A DNA stretch of 64,000 nt from Streptomyces canus (GTDB lineage Bacteria > Actinomycetota > Actinomycetes > Streptomycetales > Streptomycetaceae). The position numbers were made by a program, and so were the translations under genes. Each line of letters begins with the position of its first letter. Position 1 is the first letter of the stretch. The notes beneath the pieces were generated by a model. That model saw only the letters and a list, made by a program, of their open reading frames with translations. It had not been told where the DNA came from and searched no databases. Positions 18,302 through 24,983 of this stretch are shown here, piece by piece. Location: assembly GCF_001514145.1 (NCBI RefSeq), contig NZ_KQ948661.1, forward strand, positions 1-64,000, in the 5' to 3' direction.

Positions 18302-19255
18302 TCAGGACGGGACCGGAACGCCGGTCCGCTGTTCCGCGAGGGCCAGATAGACGTCGTCCAGCGTGGGTTCGGACAGCGAGATGCCCGTGATCTCCACTCC
18401 CGCGGAGTCGAAGGCCCGGACGGCCGCGGCCAGTCCGATGGATCCCTCGACCGCGGCGGTGACCGTCCCCATGGGTTCGCCCGGGCTGGGGTCGAGTCCC
18501 GCCGTGCGCAGGGCGGTCAGCGCGGCCGCGGTGGCTCCGGGGTCGGCGAGGGTGGCCCGGACCGTGCTGCCGCCCAGTTGTTCCTTGAGCTGGGCGACCG
18601 AGCCGTCCGCGACACAGCGGCCCCGGGAGAGCACCATGACCCGGTCGGCCAGCTGCTCGGCCTCCTCCAGGTACTGGGTGGTCAGCAGCACGGTGGTGCC
18701 CTCGCCCACCATGGTGCGGACGAGGTCCCACAGAGCGTTGCGGCTGACCGGGTCGAGTCCCGTCGTGGGCTCGTCCAGGAAGAGGACCTGGGGCCGGCCC
18801 ACGAAGCTGCTGGCGAGGTCGAGCCGTCGGCGCATGCCTCCCGAGTACGTGCCCGCCACGCGGTCGGCCGCCTCGGTCAGCGCGAACATGTCCAGCAGCT
18901 GCTCGGCGCGCGCCGCCGCCTCCTTCTTGCCGGCGCCGAGCAGGCGCGCCACGAGCTGGAGGTTGGCACGGCCGGTGAGACTCTGGTCCACCGCGGCGAA
19001 CTGGCCTGTCAGTCCGATGTGGCGGCGGACGTCCCGTGCTCTGCGGACCACGTCGAATCCGGCGATCAGCGCCGTCCCATTCGTGGGGGGCAGCACGGTG
19101 GCGAGAATACTCACCAGCGTACTTTTACCCGCTCCGTTATGACCGAGCAGACAGAGCACTCGCCCTTTTTCCATTCGGAAGCTGATGTCGTCGAGTGCCC
19201 GGGTGGCACCGAACGTTCTGCCCAGCTCCCTCGCTTCGATCATCACGTCACTCAT
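18302..19255 (-). CDS. ABC transporter ATP-binding protein (DrrA family)
   Basis: From ATG 19255, preceded by a GAGGAA site, this is a 317-residue ATPase. Walker A is GHNGAGKST, the signature is TYSGGMRRRLDL, and Walker B is VLFLDEPTTGLDP; the C-terminal domain matches the DrrA antibiotic-resistance type. The frame extends upstream to 19387, but that stretch is not conserved ATPase sequence and was excluded. It presumably pairs with the DrrB-like permease at 8197-9036, which lies in a different operon on the other strand. Role: export of the cluster product and self-protection. Confidence 0.9.
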   Translation of the reverse strand: MSDVMIEARELGRTFGATRALDDISFRMEKGRVLCLLGHNGAGKSTLVSILATVLPPTNGTALIAGFDVVRRARDVRRHIGLTGQFAAVDQSLTGRANLQLVARLLGAGKKEAAARAEQLLDMFALTEAADRVAGTYSGGMRRRLDLASSFVGRPQVLFLDEPTTGLDPVSRNALWDLVRTMVGEGTTVLLTTQYLEEAEQLADRVMVLSRGRCVADGSVAQLKEQLGGSTVRATLADPGATAAALTALRTAGLDPSPGEPMGTVTAAVEGSIGLAAAVRAFDSAGVEITGISLSEPTLDDVYLALAEQRTGVPVPS

Positions 19256-19417
19256 CGATGCCGTTCCTCGCAGATAGCGGCTGGGACGCCTTTTGTGGAG
19301 GCAGGAAGATCCTGCAATCCCCGCTGTCAGCACCACAAGGAGAACTACAGCAAGCTGCCAGGGACCTGAGGCTTTCTTCCTTGTCAAAGGTCGGGCCGAG
19401 GTCAGGCTGACCAGTTC

Positions 19418-20260
19418 TTACCCCGCCAGCTGGCCGGTGCCGGAAGGCAGCACATCGGTCGACGGGGACAGCAGCCCGAGCTCGACGGCACGGGCTCCGG
19501 CCTGGAATCTGGAGTTCGCTCCCAGTTCACGCGTTATTTCGGCGACGTTGCGTCTGTAGGTGCGCACCGACACGCCGAGCTCGCGGGCCGCGGCCTCGTC
19601 CGTGCGGCCGGAACTGAGGGCCTGGAGGATGCGCCGGCCAAGCGCGCTGCGGGAGCGTTCGCTCAGGCGCCGGTGGTCGGAGAGCGCCGCGCTGCTCGAC
19701 CAGGAGACGGTGAACAGGGTGCGCAGATTGCGCAGCACGGCCGGGGCCCGGACGACCACCGCCTCCCGCACGGCCACGCCGTTGCGGATCCACACCGCGC
19801 CGACAACGCTGTCAGCGAGGACCATTTCCTGCAAGGGCGCCCCGACCAGGCGGGTGTCCACGCCCGGGGCGTACTTGTCCAGGTGTTCCAGGAAGCGGCG
19901 GTCCCGCAGCAGACCGACCCGGCCGAGGAGCTTGACGTTCACTCCGCGCGTCACGGCCCGGCCCAGTTGGTCGACGAGCTGGTGGGTCTCGTCCTCGCCC
20001 TCTCCGGAGAGGACGACGGCCAGATGATGCCGGGCGGAGGCGATCATCTCCTCCGCGGCGACCCCCACGGAGGTCTCGTCGGGTTCCAGCGAGGCGACCA
20101 GCCGCTCCACGTTCCGGTGGCGGTCGACAGCGATTTCCACGAGTTTCCGGGCCTGCAGCAGCATGCCTTCGATTTCGTCACTGGAAGGCCTGGATTCAGA
20201 ACGGCCTGCCCCTGTCGCGAAATCGGCGGCTATCTCGGAATTGACTGACGTACTGGGCAC
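19418..20260 (-). CDS. LuxR-type regulator with TrmB-like sensor region
   Basis: The last 65 residues form a LuxR helix-turn-helix (ILQALSSGRTDEAAAREL through RAVELGLL). The N-terminal two thirds contain no receiver or AAA domain; the stretch with VNVKLLGRVGLLRD and MVLADSVVGAVWIRNG resembles the C-terminal effector region of TrmB-like regulators. The start is ambiguous: GTG at 20260 has a GGGGGAG just upstream (spacing short), while the frame is open to a TTG at 20299 with a weaker site. It lies at the outer edge of the peptide cluster with the same orientation as the export and diaminobutyrate genes, so it is probably the pathway-specific regulator. Ligand and target sites are unknown. Confidence 0.8.
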   Translation of the reverse strand: MPSTSVNSEIAADFATGAGRSESRPSSDEIEGMLLQARKLVEIAVDRHRNVERLVASLEPDETSVGVAAEEMIASARHHLAVVLSGEGEDETHQLVDQLGRAVTRGVNVKLLGRVGLLRDRRFLEHLDKYAPGVDTRLVGAPLQEMVLADSVVGAVWIRNGVAVREAVVVRAPAVLRNLRTLFTVSWSSSAALSDHRRLSERSRSALGRRILQALSSGRTDEAAARELGVSVRTYRRNVAEITRELGANSRFQAGARAVELGLLSPSTDVLPSGTGQLAG

Positions 20261-20299
20261 AGCTCCCCCTGAAGCTTGACCAATAGGAGTCCCCGTCAA

Positions 20300-20650
20300 C
20301 CCGAGCGCCCTTGCACACCAAAGGCCCCCGGCACAGGGTGCTACTCATGCGAACAGCCTGAGAGAAACCTAGCGAGGAGCCGGACAGAGCCCATGGACAG
20401 GTATGCGAGCCGCACCTGTTACGTAGCGGACATTCCGCATTTCGACCTTCACCCCCGCTAAATAGACACAGGTGACAAACTGGACATCGTCTCGCGAGTC
20501 CGTCCGCAACTGCCTGTGCCATTCCCGTTGTTCCGACCGTACCCAGGACAGGTTCGTAACGTCAAATACCCCTGTCTGAAACAATTACGGGAAACCTCAT
20601 TGCGATGACGAGGCCTTTCCTCATGACCCCATCAAGATCAATCAGTGCGA
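20300..20650. other. non-coding intergenic stretch
   Basis: Between the LuxR-type gene and the phosphatase terminator there are only short frames without coding character. Base composition is less GC-rich than the flanks. Apart from the promoter-like pair at 20536-20565 nothing is recognised. Confidence 0.55.
20536..20565 (-). promoter_or_regulatory. putative sigma70-type promoter for the LuxR-type regulator
   Basis: On the minus strand TTGACG (complement of 20560-20565) is followed after 18 bases by TACGGT (complement of 20536-20541). The pair faces the LuxR-type gene and would give a leader of about 260 bases. The surrounding 20300-20650 is visibly lower in GC than the genes and holds no convincing coding frame. 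Confidence 0.35.
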
Positions 20651-20651
20651 G

Positions 20652-20691
20652 CACCTCCGGCCCGTGCCGCACAACGGCCGGACCGGAGGTG
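20652..20691 (-). terminator. hairpin terminator after the acid phosphatase gene
   Basis: CACCTCCGG at 20652-20660 and CCGGAGGTG at 20683-20691 form a 9-bp stem with a 22-base loop that can pair further internally. It lies 16 bases beyond the stop of the phosphatase gene. Confidence 0.55.
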
Positions 20692-20706
20692 GCAGCGGTT
20701 TCCGAT

Positions 20707-21345
20707 TCAGTCCAGGGCGCCGTCGTAGTCGGGCAGTTTGAAGGTCCGCTCCGCGTGGCCTCCCACGAGATCCGTCGTGTTGTTCCCGATGTTGGCGATG
20801 ATCGTGTATCCCCGGCCCTCGATCTCGGCGCGCTTCGCCGTCTTGAACTCGGCGGTGTCGCCGAAGAGATCACCGAGGCCCCGCTGGTACAGGCCCGCCA
20901 CCGGATACCCGACCGACTGCAGGTTCGCCTTGGTGACGAACTCGATCAGGTCGGGACGCGCGGTGACGAAGAATATCGCCGCCCCCTTGCTGTGGGCGTA
21001 CTGGGCCAGTTCCAGAGTCGGCTTGACCGCGGGGGTCGGGGGGAACAGCTGGAAGTGCGTCTCCAGCGAGGTGTTGTCGATGTCGAGGACGATCGCCGGC
21101 CTCTGCCCCGCGCTGTTGGCGAGCCGCTGCTGGACGTAGGGGCGGGCTTCGTCGATCACCTTGCGCACATCGCTCTGCCAGGTGTCGTAGTCCACCTCCG
21201 CCGCCGCGGCGCTCTGGGCCCGCACCGCGGCCGACCGGTCCTGGTCCGCCGGGGCCGCGTGTGCCTGCGTCGCCCCCGCCGCCCCCAGAACGAGCGTCGC
21301 CACAACGGTCGCCGCGGCTCTGCCCCTCGACGCGATCCTGGTCAT
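20707..21345 (-). CDS. secreted HAD-superfamily (class B-like) acid phosphatase
   Basis: The 212-residue protein has a clear Sec signal peptide (positively charged start, hydrophobic stretch, AHA-AP type cleavage near residue 30). HAD motif I is IVLDIDNTSLE, motif II is FFVTARP, and the C-terminal acidic motif is in NIGNNTTDLVGG. It therefore belongs to the DDDD-type acid phosphatases, which remove phosphate from nucleotides and other monoesters outside the cell. It stands alone between two non-coding stretches and has AGGGAG upstream of the ATG. No functional link to the peptide cluster is apparent. Confidence 0.87.
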   Translation of the reverse strand: MTRIASRGRAAATVVATLVLGAAGATQAHAAPADQDRSAAVRAQSAAAAEVDYDTWQSDVRKVIDEARPYVQQRLANSAGQRPAIVLDIDNTSLETHFQLFPPTPAVKPTLELAQYAHSKGAAIFFVTARPDLIEFVTKANLQSVGYPVAGLYQRGLGDLFGDTAEFKTAKRAEIEGRGYTIIANIGNNTTDLVGGHAERTFKLPDYDGALD

Positions 21346-21487
21346 TCGTCACTCCCTGGTGTCCGGTGCGCGACGGCCGGCCGGCCGTCGCGCAGCCGAA
21401 CCTAAGAGGCCGGGAGGACCCTGGTGGCGGGTGTGACCGCAACCGGTGCCGAAAGCAACCCCCCACGCCGTCCGCACTCGCGAACTC

Positions 21488-22270
21488 ATGCGTCTTTGCG
21501 CCACACAGGCCGAATCACTGGCAGGAAGCTGCCAGCCGGCGAACCCGAACAGTGTGTTCCCCGCCCCAGTCCCATCACCCTCGTCACCAACCGCATCACC
21601 CGGCGGACTGGGCGCGACAAGACATACAGGAAGAAGTGCATCCGCGAACGAGGTAAAGCCCGGGGGCCGGGGACTGGTCGGCACGGACAGCTTCCCTCTC
21701 GGGAGCCTGGACGAACGGCTCCGCGACGAGGCATGGCCCCCAGGCATCCACCCACCGGCCGACGACGCCAAGGGGACGCCCCTGGAACCCGGTGTTCACG
21801 TCACCCCTGAACGTCCCGGATGGTTCCAGCAAGTCCTCGCGCGCACCTCCGCCGCAGGGCTCACCGCCTTCGCCGGCGACGGAAACTCCACCGCTCCGTA
21901 CCTCACCACGCGCCAGGGAAGCCGACGCTTCTCCGCCGGCATGGCCCATGCAGCCACCGACAGCGTCCAGGACGCCGCGTGCACACTGCTCGGCATCCCG
22001 TTCATTGGCACCGACCATGTCTTCCGACTCAACAGAACACGCGTGGAGGCATTCTCCGGAGCCCACGCCGACCTCTTCACCCACCTGAGCCGCGGCCGCC
22101 TGCAGCAGTACCGCAGCGATGTCCACGCTCTGCGCCCCAAGTCGCCTGCGGACACCTGGGATGAGGAATGGAACGGCCCCGTATCGAAACACCAGGACGG
22201 CTCGGTCCTAGCCATGCATCTGTTGGAGAATCCGGGGAGTGCGGGCGGCGTTGGGGAGAGCCTGGGGAGA
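21488..22270 (+). CDS. hypothetical protein, possibly decayed
   Basis: One plus-strand frame, open from 21446 to 22375, has codon use with high third-position GC mainly between about 21800 and 22180, where it reads like a folded protein (AFAGDGNSTAPYLTTRQGSR, ACTLLGIPFIGTDHVFRLNR). No family is recognised. The start is not determinable: no ATG with a good ribosome binding site precedes the convincing part, and the tail beyond about 22230 loses coding character before meeting the CorA remnant. I treat it as a doubtful gene or the remains of one. Confidence 0.3.
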
Positions 22271-22754
22271 ATCGACTGCGTAGCCGCGCAGCAATCTGAA
22301 AGTTCCAGAAAGATGGATCAGACCAGGTCAGCCACGGTTTCAGCGACATCACTGCAGGTCAACGCCACCCGATAGACAACTTCAAGAAGATCTCGTCGTG
22401 AGCGGCGATTCTGTTCGCTCCGACGCTGGTCGGGACGGTCTACGGCATGAACTTCGAGCACATGCCGGAGTTGAGCCGGAGGTTCGGGTACCCCTTCACC
22501 ATCGGGCTGATGGGGATTGTATGTACCAGTTTGTACGTCATCTTCAAGCGGCGGGATTGGCTCTGATCCCTCTCTTGTCGAGCTCAGTTCTTATGCGGCC
22601 TTTGCTCTCGCACCGGTCACGGATCGGGCCAGAACCGGCTCTGGGGAGTCCCTGGGGAGACGTGATGCGGGTGATCTCCTCTCCCTGCTCCTACTAGTTC
22701 TCTGGCCTGGGGTTTTGATACCCGTCGGGCGCTGGGGAGTATCTGGGGAGAATC
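22252..22754 (+). repeat. three copies of a doubled TGGGGAG motif (11-bp spacing)
   Basis: TGGGGAG occurs in pairs whose starts are exactly 11 bases apart, at 22252/22263, 22642/22653 and 22733/22744, all on the plus strand and each followed by A and a short variable tail. The first and third copies also share the downstream GAATCG-CTG, giving about 17 of 18 identical bases. The span covers the CorA remnant and flanking non-coding DNA. Confidence 0.6.
22372..22566 (+). pseudogene. remnant of CorA magnesium transporter, C-terminal end
   Basis: In the frame starting at 22381 the translation reads FKKISS, stop (TGA at 22399-22401), AAILFAPTLVGTVYGMNF, EHMPEL..., and ends FKRRDWL with TGA at 22564-22566. 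YGMNF-x2-MPEL is the CorA signature loop between the two C-terminal membrane helices, and the Trp expected after KISS has become a stop. Residues just upstream that also look CorA-like (SLQVNATR) lie in a different frame, so there is at least one frameshift too. The N-terminal 250 or so residues are missing. This is a decayed fragment with no possible function as a transporter. Confidence 0.85.
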
Positions 22755-22772
22755 GGCTGACTTGCACCGCGC

Positions 22773-23252
22773 CTACCGGCAGCGCACCGGGCCGCGGTAG
22801 GCGCCCGCCTTGCTACTTCCACATAGCGGGACAGCGTCGGGAGGTATCGCAGACAGTGACATCAGTGCGAGGTGGATCAGGCACTTCTCGGCGCCGCTGG
22901 TCCCCTCGCGGAACTGCCGGCGCTCGGCTGACAGACCGCCTCCCTGCGCATCCTCATCACAGACGGCGTACCGCGGCGCCGACTGAGCGAACTTCGGGAC
23001 TGGTCGGAACCGCTGCCTGTCGCCAGGGACAACGACCAGGCACGGCTGGAATCCCGCGTGCTGCATGTTTTCGGCGAGGGACAAGGCCGCCCCCCTTTGG
23101 GCATCAGTGAAGTCCGCGGTCGCCAAGAGCGACAACACCTGTAGGCCATCTCCAAGACGCTCGGCGGCGGATTCGGCCGTGGCGGCCGGCTCGGGTCGTC
23201 CCAGCTGCCCATACGCGGAGAGCGCCAGTGAGTCCCTGCGGTAAAGGGGCAC
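22773..23252 (-). CDS. hypothetical protein (weak)
   Basis: A 159-residue minus-strand frame starts at ATG 23252. Residues 1-100 read like protein (LQVLSLLATADFTDAQRGAA, FQPCLVVVPGDRQRF) but third-position GC is lower than in neighbouring genes and no family is recognised. The C-terminal part runs into low-quality sequence next to the TGGGGAG repeats. It may be a horizontally acquired or decaying gene; the rest of 22567-22772 and 23253-23357 shows nothing. Confidence 0.3.
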   Translation of the reverse strand: MPLYRRDSLALSAYGQLGRPEPAATAESAAERLGDGLQVLSLLATADFTDAQRGAALSLAENMQHAGFQPCLVVVPGDRQRFRPVPKFAQSAPRYAVCDEDAQGGGLSAERRQFREGTSGAEKCLIHLALMSLSAIPPDAVPLCGSSKAGAYRGPVRCR

Positions 23253-23357
23253 GAATTGGACCCACGTCTGCTCGCACTGCCTGGAGGCGGGAGCACCAGC
23301 CGCAGCCGGGTCACCGTGGGAGGGGACCGGGCCGGTTCCCCTCCGGGAAGCCGCACG

Positions 23358-23885
23358 TCATGGTCGCTCCCGCCGACCGATCAGCCCGGCCAGGGCCTGC
23401 GCACTCACCGAACCCGGGTCCACCCGCGTCGCCCCCGCCACCGGACGATCGGCAACGACCGCGAAGCGGACGCCCCGCGGATGTCCGGCGGCGAGCGTGG
23501 TCGCCACGGCTGCGCGCGCCCCGGCCCCGGTGGAGACGATCGTCGAACAGCGCAGTTGCACCAGGGTGTTGACGTAGGTCGCGCCGTCCGCTTCGTCCGG
23601 GAGATGGTAGCGCTGCACGACCACGCTCGACGTACCGCCCGCGGCCAACTGTCGCATCGCCGCCCACGTCCTCGCGACGCCCGGATCCGAGTCGGTGGAC
23701 GTCAACAGACAAGCCCGGGTGGCGGTGTCGACATGGGAGACCGGCCGAGGTGGGCGGGCAGCCGCGGGGTCGGAGCCGAGCAGCCACACCAGAACCCCGA
23801 TCACACCCGCCACAGCGGCGGCAGCAGCACCGAGCAAGGTCCACAGCCGAGTCCGGGAGAGATGAGGTGCGGTCGTCGCGGTCAC
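23358..23885 (-). CDS. single-pass membrane protein of unknown function
   Basis: The 175-residue protein starts at GTG 23885, 5 bases after an AGAGGAA site. A short cytoplasmic N-terminus is followed by a transmembrane helix near residues 13-32 (LLGAAAAAVAGVIGVLVWLL), then an extracytoplasmic domain. The outer domain has two Cys (ACLL and LRCS) that could form a disulphide and a GARAAVATTLAAGHPRGVRF segment reminiscent of periplasmic-binding folds. No catalytic motif is seen. It is the last gene of the toxin-immunity operon, 29 bases after the second SUKH gene, so a role in immunity, anchoring or export is possible but unproved. Confidence 0.65.
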   Translation of the reverse strand: MTATTAPHLSRTRLWTLLGAAAAAVAGVIGVLVWLLGSDPAAARPPRPVSHVDTATRACLLTSTDSDPGVARTWAAMRQLAAGGTSSVVVQRYHLPDEADGATYVNTLVQLRCSTIVSTGAGARAAVATTLAAGHPRGVRFAVVADRPVAGATRVDPGSVSAQALAGLIGRRERP

Positions 23886-23914
23886 GTGTTTCCTCTGCTC
23901 CACGAGTGCCGAGT

Positions 23915-24430
23915 TCAGTTCAGGGATTCGAAGAACGGGCGGTCGGGCGCGTGGTTGCGGGACCACACCGTCACGTCCTCGCCCCTGAGGTAGGCGAGCA
24001 ACCACTCGCCGAACGTCATCTCGTGCAGAGTCCAGGCCGGGCTGTCGAGCTCCACCACCACGACCCGCCAAGGCGACGAGGGGGTGTCCGGAACGCGCAG
24101 GAAAACCCACTCCCCCGTCTTGGCCGAGGCCACCGGCATCAGCTCACCGGGGTTCGCGCCTGCCGGACTCGGCAGGTACTCCACCATGTCTTCCTCACGG
24201 AAGAGTTCGAGATCTCCCCTGATGGATTCTCCGAGGTTGTGCAGAAGGTGACCGGCGGGGTGCTCCAAGTAGAGCTGACCGTTGATTTCGACCGAACCGT
24301 AGGCATCCACGACCTCACGAAAGTCCGCCGGGAACTCGATGCCGAATTCCCGCTCCACTTCGATCCACGGCGCCGGGTCCGTCCAGTTGAATTCGTGCGG
24401 CCCCAACAAGGCCCGAATCTCTGCTGTCAC
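23915..24430 (-). CDS. SUKH (SMI1/KNR4) family immunity protein, second copy
   Basis: From GTG 24430 the product has 171 residues. The SUKH-type core is visible as WIEVEREFGIEFPADFREVV followed by YGSVEINGQLYL, and the C-terminal part has WTLHEMTFGEWLLAYLRGE, typical of the family. SUKH proteins neutralise nuclease and other toxins of polymorphic toxin systems by direct binding. It begins 4 bases after the stop of the first SUKH gene and is preceded by GAGGG. It is clearly divergent from the first copy, so it may protect against a different toxin or be an older cassette retained downstream. Confidence 0.82.
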   Translation of the reverse strand: MTAEIRALLGPHEFNWTDPAPWIEVEREFGIEFPADFREVVDAYGSVEINGQLYLEHPAGHLLHNLGESIRGDLELFREEDMVEYLPSPAGANPGELMPVASAKTGEWVFLRVPDTPSSPWRVVVVELDSPAWTLHEMTFGEWLLAYLRGEDVTVWSRNHAPDRPFFESLN

Positions 24431-24434
24431 CCGG

Positions 24435-24983
24435 TCAAAAACCCTCAAGGTCGCCGTCCTCGTCGAGCAGACGCGTTTCTTCTTCCCGCCATGACACGAA
24501 CGTGGCCGGAAACTCCAGTTCGGCACCGAGCGGAGGACGGATCTCCCGCCGCACCAGGCGGAGCAGAAACTCCGCCATTCCCATGTCGTACTGGTGCTCC
24601 CCACGGCGGTTCCGGGGCCGGAAGACCACTCGCCACTCATCGGGCTCCCCCACGCACGTCCACAGGAAGTCGTCACCGGCTTCGTTCGACGCCCAGGTCA
24701 GCGTCCCGTCCTCCGGCGGCCACTCGGTTCCGTGGAGCAGATGGTCCTCGTAGGGGTAGCCGCCGAAGGCGGGGGTGAGAATGCCGATCGAGTCGCCGAT
24801 GGCGCCCAGCCCGTACACCGCCACGAAGTCGCGGTAGTCGACCGGCAGTTCCCAGCCCGTCTCGGCGCGCAACGCCTCCCAGTCGACGGTGTCGCCGCCA
24901 CCGGCGGGCGGCCGCATGACGCGGCCCAGTTCTTCGACAGCCCAGTGCATGGTGTCCTCGGGTCGATCGGGATCGTCGGTCAT
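24435..24983 (-). CDS. SUKH family immunity protein, cognate to the RHS toxin
   Basis: The 182-residue protein starts at ATG 24983, overlapping the stop of the RHS gene by four bases, so toxin and antidote are translationally coupled. The SUKH core reads VDWEALRAETGWELPVDYRD followed by VYGLGAIGDSIGI, with the C-terminal MGMAEFLLRLVRREI segment. A longer open frame upstream is only overlap with the toxin gene. Given its position it is the expected inhibitor of the C-terminal nuclease domain; binding is inferred from the known roles of SUKH proteins. Confidence 0.87.
   Translation of the reverse strand: MTDDPDRPEDTMHWAVEELGRVMRPPAGGGDTVDWEALRAETGWELPVDYRDFVAVYGLGAIGDSIGILTPAFGGYPYEDHLLHGTEWPPEDGTLTWASNEAGDDFLWTCVGEPDEWRVVFRPRNRRGEHQYDMGMAEFLLRLVRREIRPPLGAELEFPATFVSWREEETRLLDEDGDLEGF

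Noticed and set aside
19256..19387. N-terminal extension of the DrrA-like ATPase resembling a signal peptide
   Set aside because: ABC ATPases are cytoplasmic, and a good ribosome binding site precedes ATG 19255; the extension is probably intergenic.
22690..22770. Possible tRNA or tRNA 3' end near the TGGGGAG repeats, as expected for an integration site
   Set aside because: No T-arm GTTC-type motif, acceptor stem or cloverleaf could be traced on either strand.
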